The notes: generated by a model not told the origin, from the sequence alone. A DNA stretch of 64,000 nt from Mucilaginibacter sp. KACC 22773 (GCF_028736215.1 NZ_CP117883.1:1-64000); one strand, 5' to 3'. Shown: positions 43,149 through 52,552, numbered from the stretch's first letter. Program-made: numbers and translations.

Positions 43149-45398
43149 ATGAAGCGCCTTAACCCTAAATATATACGCATAGCCGCATTTGTCCTTATCC
43201 CGCTGTTCCTCATATTGTTAATAGGCGGTTATATTGCCTATTCAAAACGCGAGGCCCTGCTCCAAAATGCTATTGTCAAAGCTACCGCAAAAGCAAAGCG
43301 CGATTATAATTTAGATGTAAAAATCGGCTCGGCCCATTTTACCGGCGCCGCAACAGTTTCTTTTTCGGATGTTACGATAGTGCCCGAGCAGCGCGACAGC
43401 CTGCTGCGCATCAAAAACTTTGTGGTGAGTGTTAAGCTGTTACCACTTATAGTTGGTAACATTAAATTATCGGATGTTTTATTACAGGATGGCTTTATCA
43501 ACCTCACGAATATTAAAGGGGTTAAAAACTTTGATTTTTTGTTTAAAAAGAAACGCGATACCACGTCAACAACCAAAGCCGATCTATCTGTACTGGCCAA
43601 CAACCTGGTTAACGAGGTGCTGTATAAAATACCCGATAACCTTACATTGAGCAATTTTGTGGTAAGTTTTAAGGATGATAGCACACAATTAAAACTACTT
43701 GCAAAAACAGCGCAGATAAAAGATGGTAACCTTACCTCAACCATTGATGTTGATAACGGCGAATCTACCTGGCATTTTATGGGTAAAATGCACCCATCTG
43801 ATAAAAACATCGATATAAAACTTTATGCCGATGGCAAAAAGATAGAATTGCCCATTATACAGGAAAAACTTCACCTGAAAATAAATGCCGATACCATATC
43901 AACCAAATTAACCAAGGTTGAACATAGTGGGGGCGAAACCCGGATTTACGGATCATGGGGGGTAAGCAACCTGCTCATCAATCATCCCGGCTTATCGCCC
44001 GGCGATATTGTTTTTCCTAAGGCATCCATTGATGCCAATTTGTTTGTGGGTAGTAATTACGTGTCTATTGATAGTTCGTCAACAATTCATATAAAAAACC
44101 TGGTAGCCAGGCCGTATGTAAAATACACGCTCAATCCAACCAAAATATATGAGCTTAAAATGAATACCGACTGGCTTAATGCCACCGACGTTTTTGACTC
44201 CTTTCCACAGGGAATGTTTGATGCCCTGGATGGCATTAAGGTTGCCGGAAAGCTGAAATATAGCATGCATTTTTATATGGATGCAACTAAGATAGACGAC
44301 CTGCAATTTGATTCTCGTTTGGATAAGGATGGCTTCCGGATAATTAAGTATGGCAAAACAGACCTGGGTAAGTTAAATAGCCCGTTTGTTTACACACCAT
44401 ATGAAAAAGGAAAGCCGTTGGCACCACACCTCATTGGTCCGGACAACCCCGAATTTACGCCGCTGGAACAAATAGCCCCCAATCTGCGCAACGCGGTTAT
44501 GACTGCCGAAGATCCTTCATTTTATAGCAACCACGGCTTTGTAGAAGAAGCATTCCGCAAATCATTGGCAACCGATTTTAAAACCAAAAAGTTTAAACGC
44601 GGTGCCAGCGGTATATCCATGCAGCTGGTTAAAAACTCGTTTTTAAACCGGGATAAAAACCTGGTCCGCAAAATTGAGGAGATATTGATTGTTTGGATCA
44701 TCGAAAACAACCGCATCATGACCAAAAACCGGATGCTGGAAGTTTACCTGAATATTATAGAATGGGGCCGCAATATATATGGTATTGACGAGGCATCGCA
44801 CTTTTATTTTGGTAAGTCGCCATCGGAGCTTACGCTGGGCGAGAGTATTTACCTGGCCAGTATAGTTCCGTATCCAAAAGGCGGCTTATATGCCTTTCAG
44901 CCCGACGGCAGCCTGAGGCCCGGCTTGCATGGCTACTTTAACCTGATAGGCAAGTTGATGGCCGAAAAGGGCCTTACACCACGCGATACCAGCGCCTACG
45001 GATTTTATAACGTTAGGTTAAGGGAAGGTTTAAGGGAAAGAATTGCGCCTATTGATACCGCAAAAGCTGATAGCCTGATGAAACAGGGTGGAAACGATGA
45101 CAATGAAACGTTACCCGTTATTGAAGAACCTGTAAAAAAGCCAACTTTTTTTCAGCGCCTTTTTGGTAAAAAAGATAGCGTAGAGCAAAAGAAAGAACAG
45201 GTAGAAAAGCAAAAAGAAAAAACGGCCAAAGAAAAGCTTAAAGAGCAGATTGAAGCCCTTAAGCTGGATTATAAAAACCGGATTGATAATATTGATACAG
45301 CCGGCAAAACCCGGAAAGACATTCGCCAGGAAAAACGACGGCTTAAAAAAGAAGAAAGCGATAAAGAAGACGAACTGAAAGCTAAAGCCAATTTATAG
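43149..45398 (+). CDS. AsmA-like / GT51 transglycosylase fusion
   Basis: 749 residues. Membrane anchor at 10-30 (IRIAAFVLIPLFLILLIGGYIA). About 40-400 looks like an AsmA/translocation-tube domain (IGSAHFTGAATVSFSDVTI, NFVVSVKLLPLIVGNIKLSDVLLQDGFI). About 430-600 is a peptidoglycan glycosyltransferase domain: NAVMTAEDPSFYSNHGF with the catalytic Glu, GASGISMQLVKNSFL, LEVYLNIIEWGRNIYGIDEAS and YFGKSPSELTLGESIYLASI. No transpeptidase domain. The C-terminal 100 residues are charged coiled coil (KKEQVEKQKEKTAKEKLKEQ). Confidence 0.85.
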   Translation: MKRLNPKYIRIAAFVLIPLFLILLIGGYIAYSKREALLQNAIVKATAKAKRDYNLDVKIGSAHFTGAATVSFSDVTIVPEQRDSLLRIKNFVVSVKLLPLIVGNIKLSDVLLQDGFINLTNIKGVKNFDFLFKKKRDTTSTTKADLSVLANNLVNEVLYKIPDNLTLSNFVVSFKDDSTQLKLLAKTAQIKDGNLTSTIDVDNGESTWHFMGKMHPSDKNIDIKLYADGKKIELPIIQEKLHLKINADTISTKLTKVEHSGGETRIYGSWGVSNLLINHPGLSPGDIVFPKASIDANLFVGSNYVSIDSSSTIHIKNLVARPYVKYTLNPTKIYELKMNTDWLNATDVFDSFPQGMFDALDGIKVAGKLKYSMHFYMDATKIDDLQFDSRLDKDGFRIIKYGKTDLGKLNSPFVYTPYEKGKPLAPHLIGPDNPEFTPLEQIAPNLRNAVMTAEDPSFYSNHGFVEEAFRKSLATDFKTKKFKRGASGISMQLVKNSFLNRDKNLVRKIEEILIVWIIENNRIMTKNRMLEVYLNIIEWGRNIYGIDEASHFYFGKSPSELTLGESIYLASIVPYPKGGLYAFQPDGSLRPGLHGYFNLIGKLMAEKGLTPRDTSAYGFYNVRLREGLRERIAPIDTAKADSLMKQGGNDDNETLPVIEEPVKKPTFFQRLFGKKDSVEQKKEQVEKQKEKTAKEKLKEQIEALKLDYKNRIDNIDTAGKTRKDIRQEKRRLKKEESDKEDELKAKANL

Positions 45399-45466
45399 TT
45401 TACGGTGACATGACGAATTTAAATGTTTAAACACCTATTTTTGTCTCAACAAAATTAGAAATCGTC

Positions 45467-46096
45467 ATGTCACTAATAGATCAATTACAAAAAAGGGCCG
45501 CTGTAAAAAAATTCGACCCTTCTAAAAAAATAAACGCCGGGCAGTTAGATCAATTGCTAAGCGCCATACAACTGGCTCCATCGTCATATGGCCTACAATC
45601 ATTCAAAGTGATTGTAGTTCAGGATGCCGAAACACGACAAAAGTTGCGTGCAGCAGGTTATAACCAACCTCAAATCACAGATTCATCGGCATTATTCGTT
45701 TTTGCCTCTCTAACTTCGTTGGACGAAGCTTTTGGCAAAAAATTTATCGACCTGGTTGCCGATATTCGTAGCGTAGGACGTGAAAGCCTTGCCGGGTACG
45801 AGCAAATGATTTTAGGCAGATTAAGCAGCCATACAGATGAGCAAAAATTAGCCTGGTCTCATAAGCAAACTTACATTGCTTTGGGTGTATTGGTATCCGA
45901 AGCTGCTGAATTAGGTATTGATGCAGCGCCAATGGAAGGTTTTGATGCCGCCCAATTTGATGAGATACTGGGTTTAAAGGAATTAGGCTTAACCACCTCT
46001 GTTATTGCCGCCGTTGGCTACCGTGCCGACGATGACGTTTACAGCAAAATGCTTAAAGTGCGCAGGCCAAAAAGCGAGCTGTTTATACACGTTTAA
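45467..46096 (+). CDS. Nitroreductase-family NAD(P)H-dependent oxidoreductase
   Basis: 209 residues, NfsB type: RAAVKKFDPSKKI, APSSYGLQSFKVIV, the FMN contact YIALGVLVSEAAELGIDAAPMEGF, LGLTTSVIAAVGYRADDD. Probably reduces quinones or nitro compounds. TATTTTTG at 45436-45443 may be the -7 of its promoter, -33 not clear. It ends just before the repeat at 46099. Confidence 0.9.
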   Translation: MSLIDQLQKRAAVKKFDPSKKINAGQLDQLLSAIQLAPSSYGLQSFKVIVVQDAETRQKLRAAGYNQPQITDSSALFVFASLTSLDEAFGKKFIDLVADIRSVGRESLAGYEQMILGRLSSHTDEQKLAWSHKQTYIALGVLVSEAAELGIDAAPMEGFDAAQFDEILGLKELGLTTSVIAAVGYRADDDVYSKMLKVRRPKSELFIHV

Positions 46097-46098
46097 TT

Positions 46099-46226
46099 GG
46101 TGAGTGGTTGATTAAGTTGATTGTGTTAAGTGGTTGATAGGGTTTGGAAAGCTTGATGAAGTTTAGGACTCAATCAACTTAACCCAATCAACTTAATCCA
46201 ACTCAATCAACCACTCTCTACTCACC
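46099..46226. repeat. Imperfect inverted repeat of the TTGATT family
   Basis: GGTGAGTGGTTGATTAAGTT at 46099 and its inverted relative ending CACTCTCTACTCACC at 46226, with several copies of AATCAACTTAACCCAATCAA inside. Same words as 8029-8116. It reaches 9 bp into the 3' end of the LacI gene and supplies its stop codon. Confidence 0.65.
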
Positions 46227-47231
46227 CAAAGAACTCCTCCTGATAAACAATTTAGATTTTAAAACCACGTGCCGTTTGTGGTTTGATGCCGTTTTATGCT
46301 CCAGTGCTTCAAAAAGGAGGTTAGCGGCTTTGATCCCCATTTCGTAAGCAGGCTGGGTAATTGTTGATAGGGCAGGGCTTAACAAGGGCGCTATTCCCAA
46401 ACTGGAAAAACTAACTATTTTCAATTGTTTGGGAATTTGTATTCCCAAATCGTTACAAACATAATAAGTGGCAAATGCCAAACGCTCAACCGAGCTAAAA
46501 ATCCCATCGGGTTTTATTTCCTGCAATACCTTGGCCAATATCTTGTAGTTTACCTTTTCATCGTTACTACAATCAATCACCAGTTCATCGTCAAAGGCTA
46601 CCTTATGCTTTTTAAGGGCATCCATATAACCCTGCATACGCACCTGTCCAATAGAAATACTTTTGTTTACTACTAGGTAGGCTATCCTGCGGCAACCTGT
46701 TTGCAGCAGATGCTCTGTGGCATCAAAGCTACTATCATAATCATTGGTGGTTACCTTAGCTGCATCAATATCTTCATATACCCTGTCGAAAAACACAACA
46801 GGAACATTTTTTGATTCCAGCTGGCGCAGGTAATTATGGTCGTTGGCCTCGCCCGATACCGACATGATGATACCGTCAACCTTTCCGTTGTTCAGGTAAT
46901 TTACAAATGAAACTTCCTTTTCAAAAACATCATCGGTTCTATACAGCAAAATATAAAAACCCTTTTTACGGGCAACCTCTTCAATGCCGTTTATGGCTTG
47001 CGAAAAAAAGTCGTTGGCTATTTCGGGTATAATAACAGCCAGCGTTTTGGTTTTTTTATCCCGAAGGTTACTGGCGTAATGGTTGGGCAAAAAGTTATGC
47101 TCTTTGGCAAAAGCCAGGATGCGTTCTTTGGTATCTTTATTAATATCAGGGTTGCCGTTAAAAGCCCTCGAAATAGTTGACGTAGAAATATTGAGCTCTT
47201 TCGCCAGTTTCTTTATATTAACAATATCCAT
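46218..47231 (-). CDS. LacI-family transcription regulator
   Basis: 337 residues. Helix-turn-helix VNIKKLAKELNISTSTISRAFNGNPDI, hinge, and a periplasmic-binding-protein-like ligand domain (LAVIIPEIANDFFSQAINGIEEVA, VPVVFFDRVYEDIDAAKVTTND, YLVVNKSISIGQVRMQGYMDAL). Bacteroidota LacI regulators usually control sugar uptake; no sugar genes are adjacent. A glycan-derived ligand is inference. Confidence 0.9.
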   Translation of the reverse strand: MDIVNIKKLAKELNISTSTISRAFNGNPDINKDTKERILAFAKEHNFLPNHYASNLRDKKTKTLAVIIPEIANDFFSQAINGIEEVARKKGFYILLYRTDDVFEKEVSFVNYLNNGKVDGIIMSVSGEANDHNYLRQLESKNVPVVFFDRVYEDIDAAKVTTNDYDSSFDATEHLLQTGCRRIAYLVVNKSISIGQVRMQGYMDALKKHKVAFDDELVIDCSNDEKVNYKILAKVLQEIKPDGIFSSVERLAFATYYVCNDLGIQIPKQLKIVSFSSLGIAPLLSPALSTITQPAYEMGIKAANLLFEALEHKTASNHKRHVVLKSKLFIRRSSLGE

Positions 47232-47433
47232 TATTATCTCGTAAATCTTTTATCCAGTCAAATGTAACAAAACTCATCTATTAACTACCGAAAAAACGGG
47301 TGCAATTAATGCTAAATATGTTAAAATCATATCATAATGTGTACACCTTTCACTACGGTAAAATATAGTTTAACTGCAAGTTAATCAATGGCATGCGCTT
47401 TGCACACCTAAACATGAAGGGATGGAAAAGAGC

Positions 47434-47799
47434 ATGGCAAAGAAAATATTGATACTTGATAATGATGAGCTGATGATAGAGGTAATGACCTATATTTTAA
47501 CAGCCAGCGGATATGACGTGGTATCGTTTAGTGACGCCGGTAATATTTTCAATGATATTAAAGCCACACACCCCGATTTGATAATCCTCGACGTGCTTTT
47601 ACCAGGTATGGATGGTCGTGATATTTACAAGCTGATAAAACTTAACCGCGACACCAAAAACCTGCCGGTTATCATTTGCTCGGCCGCTGATGATATTAGC
47701 AAGTTTTTAAACCAAAGTGGTGCCCCTGATGATGTACTTCACAAGCCGTTTGGTATCAACAACCTGATTGAAAAGGTAGAATACCAGTTGGCCGCCTAA
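47434..47799 (+). CDS. Stand-alone CheY-like response regulator
   Basis: 121 residues from ATG 47434 (MAKKILILDNDELMIEVM). Receiver domain only: acidic pair in LDNDE, phosphorylatable Asp in DLIILDVLLPGMDG, and Lys in DVLHKPFGINNL. No output domain; acts by protein contact or as phosphorelay member. The kinase is not in the window. Confidence 0.88.
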   Translation: MAKKILILDNDELMIEVMTYILTASGYDVVSFSDAGNIFNDIKATHPDLIILDVLLPGMDGRDIYKLIKLNRDTKNLPVIICSAADDISKFLNQSGAPDDVLHKPFGINNLIEKVEYQLAA

Positions 47800-47890
47800 T
47801 TGCATATTTCCGTTCATGGTTTTTAATTCACTGGCAATTAGGTGTTTGTATATAATATGGTGTAATTGTAGTTTCTTTTTGCTTTTTTAG

Positions 47891-48160
47891 ATGCCTGGAT
47901 TTGTATATTTACCCGGAGAGAAGACACAGATGGGACTGCCACTAAGAATAACGTACAACGATACCGACCTTGTTTACCAGGTTAACACATCGCCAATAAA
48001 CAAGACTACCAGCGAACTTGAAATTTTGCTGAACGGCGAAACAATCACTCTTCAAAAAGATGAACGCAGCGTATGGATACAGCAAGGTAACGGCCCGCTG
48101 ATTGATCCCGAACTGGCGCAGGCTTTGGGGAGATCAGTTTCGTTGAGGTTTAGGATGTAA
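47891..48160 (+). CDS. Small conserved protein of unknown function
   Basis: 89 residues, beta-rich: PLRITYNDTDLVYQVNTSPINKT ... EILLNGETITLQKDERSVWIQQGNGPLIDPELAQALGRSVSLRFRM. I start at ATG 47891; ATG 47933 (MGLPLRITY) is an alternative. Family not recognised; the uninterrupted fit from start to stop supports it being real. Confidence 0.5.
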   Translation: MPGFVYLPGEKTQMGLPLRITYNDTDLVYQVNTSPINKTTSELEILLNGETITLQKDERSVWIQQGNGPLIDPELAQALGRSVSLRFRM

Positions 48161-48166
48161 GTGCAA

Positions 48167-48457
48167 TTAGCTTACTTCGTCGGCTATTATCGAAAGGGTT
48201 TGTCCTTTTAGTTTATCAAGTTGGGTTTCTATCCAGTTACTTTCGGCTATATCCAATATTAAGCCGGTAAGTTCCCCTCCCGGCACCCTCACAAATTCTA
48301 TACTTTTAATTTTTACAAGTACCTGGCAGACTGAAATAAAATTATCGGCGGCTATGGAACCACCTGTAATTTTTCCTGCGACTGCAAGCCCCCGGCCCGT
48401 GATCCGAAAGTAATTATGGAGCAGAAAATTACCGCAGGTTATCTCGCCAATATTCAT
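48167..48457 (-). CDS. Small beta-barrel-like protein of unknown function
   Basis: 96 residues. FRITGRGLAVAGKITGGSIAADNFI and IKSIEFVRVPGGELTGLILDI resemble the domain II barrel of elongation factor Tu (F-x-I-x-G-R-G-x-V-x-G). Standalone barrels of this sort occur in Bacteroidota, function unknown. Convergent with the preceding gene, 6 bp apart. Confidence 0.5.
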   Translation of the reverse strand: MNIGEITCGNFLLHNYFRITGRGLAVAGKITGGSIAADNFISVCQVLVKIKSIEFVRVPGGELTGLILDIAESNWIETQLDKLKGQTLSIIADEVS

Positions 48458-48505
48458 AACTCAAGGTGATGTTTTTCAAAAAAACATCCAACATATTGCC
48501 TTAAA

Positions 48506-49243
48506 TTACAACAGGGAAAGCATCGCTATGCCCATTACTATCATCAACCCATCTTCTATAATGGTAACAGTGCTCATAGGCAGGTTAAATACGGCCCCAA
48601 GGCATGCACAACGGATTTGTTGTTTGCTGAGCACGCTTTTTAACACGCCGATTAAACTTACCGACATTACGACGATAGTAACGATATTAATGATGAATGG
48701 CGCAAGGTTAACTGCAAATGACAGGCCTAAACCAAGTTCGATAAAAACATACAGATACCCCCATCCGCGCCAGCCGCGGGCAACAACATCATACATGGCA
48801 TAACTATCAGCAAAGCCCCGGATATCCAGCATCTTAAAAAATGAAAAAACGAGGAAAAAGCCGCTCATAAAAATGCGCATGGCCACCATCAGATCAAAAC
48901 TTTTTGCATTATAGCCCGCTATGATGGCAGCCACGGTAATATAGCCGAAGATGAGCAGGATGGGTTTATATGTTTGCAGCCAGGTTTTATTCCCGGCGTC
49001 GTCAACATTGTCTACTATATTCGGGTGATGAGGCTTAGCATCAGTTAACTGATATTTTGGATACGCGGCAAGTGCTTTCTGCAAATCGGCTGTGCCAATG
49101 TGCCGGTTCATGGTAATATCAGCCGTTCCTTCGGCAAGGGAAATATCTACTTTTTGAACGTGGTTTACCTGCGATAACAGGCTTTGAACTTTGGCCAGGC
49201 AACCGGTACAGGTCATTCCGGTAATGTTATAGGTATGTGTCAT
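48506..49243 (-). CDS. HMA domain fused to a MauE/DoxX-like membrane protein
   Basis: 245 residues. Residues 1-70 are a heavy-metal-associated domain (YNITGMTCTGCLAKVQSLLSQV, metal CxxC at 11-14 region). About 90-245 contains four membrane helices (PILLIFGYITVAAIIAG, FFLVFSFFKMLDIRGF, YLYVFIELGLGLSF, IVTIVVMSVSLIGVL), in MauE/DoxX style, with cysteines in QQIRCACLGAVFNLP. It looks like a redox or copper-handling membrane protein. Its neighbour at 49330 also begins with an HMA domain. Confidence 0.75.
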   Translation of the reverse strand: MTHTYNITGMTCTGCLAKVQSLLSQVNHVQKVDISLAEGTADITMNRHIGTADLQKALAAYPKYQLTDAKPHHPNIVDNVDDAGNKTWLQTYKPILLIFGYITVAAIIAGYNAKSFDLMVAMRIFMSGFFLVFSFFKMLDIRGFADSYAMYDVVARGWRGWGYLYVFIELGLGLSFAVNLAPFIINIVTIVVMSVSLIGVLKSVLSKQQIRCACLGAVFNLPMSTVTIIEDGLMIVMGIAMLSLL

Positions 49244-49329
49244 GATAATTGAGTTTTAATTAACTGACACAAATTTACTGCGGCTTATGCCCTGGGCTGT
49301 TACAGGATTACGGCTATGCTTTATAACAT

Positions 49330-49890
49330 TTACAGGTCTTCAATATTTTTGCGCTTGCTGCCTTGCAGATTTTTAAATGCAGATGTGGTCATCCCGGTAA
49401 CCTGTTTAAACTGGCTTGATAAATATGCCACGCTGCTGTAACCCAGCTGGTAAGCAATTTGAGAAAGGCTGAGCTCATTGTAAACCAGCAGTTCCTTAAC
49501 TTTTTCTATCCTTTGGGTGATGTAATATTTTTCGATAGTAGAGCCCTCAACTGCCGAAAAAAGGTTACTGAGATAGCCATAATCGTAATTCAGCCTGTCT
49601 GCCAGCACCGCCGAGAGTTTTAAAGGCGCCGGGGCATCAGTATAATGTACCTGTTCAATGATGATTGTTTTAATTTGTTCAATCAGGCGGCTTTTCTGAT
49701 CGTCAATCAGCTCAAACCCCAATTGGTTTAATGAGGCTGTCAGTTCCATTTGCTGTTGGTTTGTTGGAGGGGTTTTAATTTCCACCTCGCCAAGCTCAAC
49801 ATTAAGCACTTGTAAACCAACTTTTTCAAGCTCGCTTTTTACAACCATTTTGCAGCGGCTGCAAACCATGTTTTTAATATATAGCTTCAT
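49330..49890 (-). CDS. AraC-family regulator with N-terminal HMA-like domain
   Basis: 186 residues. N-terminal 65 residues have the HMA fold and a CxxC (MKLYIKNMVCSRCKMVVKSE); about 85-186 is an AraC helix-turn-helix pair (LSLSQIAYQLGYSSVAYLSSQF / TGMTTSAFKN). A metal-responsive or cysteine-based sensor is the natural reading. It lies upstream of the HMA-MauE gene on the same strand, 86 bp apart, so it probably regulates it. Confidence 0.82.
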   Translation of the reverse strand: MKLYIKNMVCSRCKMVVKSELEKVGLQVLNVELGEVEIKTPPTNQQQMELTASLNQLGFELIDDQKSRLIEQIKTIIIEQVHYTDAPAPLKLSAVLADRLNYDYGYLSNLFSAVEGSTIEKYYITQRIEKVKELLVYNELSLSQIAYQLGYSSVAYLSSQFKQVTGMTTSAFKNLQGSKRKNIEDL

Positions 49891-50221
49891 GGCGGTAAAA
49901 TTACGTTATTAACCGAAAAACAAATCACCCTGTATATATGGGTTTGTTAGTTTACAACATGGTGCAATGCTCCGGTTTATATAATGTTGAGATACTGTGA
50001 CCGGTTTGTTTCGAAGAAAAAAAATGGGCGCAAAAAAGCCTCTTCGCTCTCGCAGCTCAGAGGCTTTTACCTAAACCTTATCACAATAGGGCGTTCGCCC
50101 CGATTTGCATTGCTAACTTACAACAACCATCACCAAATAAAAGACAAGAATCGATGAACCGCCCGATTCTATCGACGGATAGCAGATGCCCCGGCCTTAT
50201 AGCAAGTATTCAGTGATGGTT
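49891..50221. other. Intergenic region with a hairpin
   Basis: 331 bp; nothing coding. AAAGCCTCT / AGAGGCTTT at 50035-50067 is a strong hairpin with a 15-base loop, followed by only four T. Confidence 0.5.
50035..50067. terminator. Hairpin upstream of the AraC gene / after the PAS gene
   Basis: 9-bp perfect arms AAAGCCTCT and AGAGGCTTT. Near-symmetrical A and T ends permit either direction; on the - strand it lies 155 bp after the PAS gene. Confidence 0.5.
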
Positions 50222-50641
50222 TTACCTTACCGACTGAACACTGCCAGTAATGTTGTTGGTGGTTAATAATAAATATGCTGGCTTTTTACTTTTACCTGCA
50301 ATGGGTATAATATCCAGTTGCCACCAGCTTTCAACCATCACTTCCGGATTGGCCGAGGGGATATTATAATTAAAGGGAGGTGTTATGATGGTTTCATTAT
50401 TTACAACGGCACGGGTAAGTGTATCAAGCAAAAATTTATCCCCGTCGTTGCCCGCTTTCCTGGGGTCAAAAGCCTCCCACAGATACCAGCCAATTATATT
50501 CCTGTAATGGGTATAAGTTGCCTTCATGTAAGCATCATTGTAGGTTAATATGGTAAAGTTTGGCGCATCTGCTTTTAAGATTATCCGGGGTGTATCCGTA
50601 AAAAATAAAGCCTTGAACAGCGGATCGGTTAAAAAACTCAT
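50222..50641 (-). CDS. PAS-fold protein
   Basis: 139-143 residues: SFLTDPLFKALFFTDTPRIILKADAPNFTILTYNDAYMKAT, then GWYLWEAFDPRK and the sheet WWQLDIIPIAGKSKKPAYLLLTTNNIT. A single PAS domain without kinase or output domain. Two starts are possible; I took MSFLTDPL (50641). Confidence 0.65.
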   Translation of the reverse strand: MSFLTDPLFKALFFTDTPRIILKADAPNFTILTYNDAYMKATYTHYRNIIGWYLWEAFDPRKAGNDGDKFLLDTLTRAVVNNETIITPPFNYNIPSANPEVMVESWWQLDIIPIAGKSKKPAYLLLTTNNITGSVQSVR

Positions 50642-50889
50642 TGAAATAAACACATTTTGTTAACGCATAAGACAGTTTGTTAAAAAGCCGTCATTGTTTT
50701 ATTTGTACGCAATAATATGCGTATAGGTTTAGCTGGTATGTTTGCCCAAAGGCACGTTGTTTACATAAGAGCAATAAGCGATTGCCGGGCGGTATCACAA
50801 GCAGGCGTTCCAGGCCGGCCCGCATTTTTTGCACCTTTTATTGTCGGTCTCCTCTTTTAACTTCCCGCTACGGAGACTACCTTTACAGG

Positions 50890-51735
50890 ATGAAAAAGCT
50901 TGCCCTGCTCTTTGTAATGATATTGTCCGGTGTGCTGTTTGTACACGCACAAACCACAGCTTATAAAGTTTATGCCATAAAATTTGCTGGTTCGGCCTTA
51001 CCTTTTTCGGCTGCCGATTGGGCAAAAGGAGCGCCACAAACCGATAGCATTAAGTTTAATTTTATGGTTTGGCTTATTAAGGGTAACGGTCGCAACATCC
51101 TGGTTGATGCAGGGTTTTTAAATGATATTGATGATGCTAAGGAATTTAAGGTAATTGATTACATCCGCCCGGATAGTGCACTATCCATGCTGGGTTTAAG
51201 GGCCGGCGATGTCACAGATATTATCTTATCGCACCCCCACTGGGATCATATAGATGGTGTGAGATTGTTTTCGAATGCCCGCGTTTGGATCCAAAAAGAC
51301 GATTTTAATTATTTCGTAGGCGCGGCATGGCAAAAAGGGGAAGGCAGCGGTGGATTTAACAAAAGGGATGTGCGCATGATGGTTGATTTAAATTTAGCCG
51401 GAAAAGTAACGCTGGTAGACGGCGACAATAAAGAAGTTATTCCGGGCATCAAAGTATTCACCGGGTCGCGGCATACGTTTAATTCAGAATACGTGCTGGT
51501 GAATACCGGAAATAACAAAGTTGTACTGGCGTCGGATAATATTTGGATATACTACAGCCTTGACCATATGGTGCCGGCTTCTGACGGTGGTACGCTTGAT
51601 CCGGCAGGTTATGTAAAAGCCATGCAAAGGATGAAGGCCATGGTAGGCAATGTTAAGTACATCATTCCGGGACATGATGCACAGGTGTTTTCTAAGTTCC
51701 CGGCCGTGGCCGCCGGCGTGGTAGAAATTAAGTAA
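50890..51735 (+). CDS. Exported metallo-beta-lactamase-fold hydrolase
   Basis: 281 residues from ATG 50890 with signal peptide ending GVLFVHAQ. Zinc site ILSHPHWDHIDG (H-x-H-x-D-H), then GSRHTFNSEYVLVNTG, VVLASDNIW and IIPGHDAQVF. The layout is that of AHL-lactonase-like proteins, but a periplasmic signal and no lactone-specific residue make the substrate uncertain. The longer upstream reading has no homologous sequence. Confidence 0.85.
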   Translation: MKKLALLFVMILSGVLFVHAQTTAYKVYAIKFAGSALPFSAADWAKGAPQTDSIKFNFMVWLIKGNGRNILVDAGFLNDIDDAKEFKVIDYIRPDSALSMLGLRAGDVTDIILSHPHWDHIDGVRLFSNARVWIQKDDFNYFVGAAWQKGEGSGGFNKRDVRMMVDLNLAGKVTLVDGDNKEVIPGIKVFTGSRHTFNSEYVLVNTGNNKVVLASDNIWIYYSLDHMVPASDGGTLDPAGYVKAMQRMKAMVGNVKYIIPGHDAQVFSKFPAVAAGVVEIK

Positions 51736-51805
51736 GCACTCCGTAAGGCCGTTTGGCATTTTCAATAAATACATGTTAATGTAAGCTCATTGTACGCTAA
51801 TGCTG

Positions 51806-52552
51806 TTACGTATCTGTCATTATATCATCCCAGCCTTGGTTCATGTAGTTTATCAGCCAGTTTAAAGCGTAGTGCCTTTCATAAACTACGCCACTATCAA
51901 GCTTTCCGGGAGCCGGCTGCTTTTTGGTGCGGGCATCTACACAAGCCCAGTCCAGCCGCAGCATCAGATCGGCCTGGTCGAGAATTTCTTTTTTGGTTCG
52001 CAACCGGGCCCGCTGTTTAAACTGCCTGCCGGTTAGGCCCCGAAATAATTTTGCATCCTGGGCGACATTGCACAATTGGTTGGGGTAAGTCAGCGAGTCA
52101 ATAAAACCTAATGCCCAAAGCATCACGTGTAAATCTTCGTAGCGCCAGTTGGCGTCGGTGGTTTGTTGCTTTGTTGGCCGGGGATTTGTAATATAAGCCC
52201 TTTCGGCCGGGGTTAATTTTGATAGCGCATCCAGGTTTTTATTTATTTCGTGTAAGTCCTTTTGGCCTATCCCTTCGCTTTTTAAACCTACATATAGCAA
52301 TGCCAGAGCTCTGTCTGTCACTTCATCTTTTGTACGTATAGTTGCCCGCAATTCCGGGTCTACAAATAAAGCGTTGGGATTACTATAAACGGGTATGTAA
52401 TGTGTTTTGCAATAAGCTTCAGATTGGCGGCGGCGTTCGGCTTGATCCTTAGTTGGTTTTATCTTTTCTACCTGTTTTGTGATCGCAGCGCCCCTATGGT
52501 TGTTGCACGACAAAAACAGTATCGAAGCAACAATGCTAAGCCTTTTTATCAT
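51806..52552 (-). CDS. DUF4272 lipoprotein
   Basis: 248 residues. A lipobox-like LSIVASILFLSC precedes the mature part. YRYEDLHVMLWALGFI-type text (here NWRYEDLHVMLWALGFI) and LRTKKEILDQADLMLRLDWACVDAR, ERHYALNWLINYMNQGWDDI are the DUF4272 signatures. Function unknown. Convergent with the MBL gene. Confidence 0.75.
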   Translation of the reverse strand: MIKRLSIVASILFLSCNNHRGAAITKQVEKIKPTKDQAERRRQSEAYCKTHYIPVYSNPNALFVDPELRATIRTKDEVTDRALALLYVGLKSEGIGQKDLHEINKNLDALSKLTPAERAYITNPRPTKQQTTDANWRYEDLHVMLWALGFIDSLTYPNQLCNVAQDAKLFRGLTGRQFKQRARLRTKKEILDQADLMLRLDWACVDARTKKQPAPGKLDSGVVYERHYALNWLINYMNQGWDDIMTDT

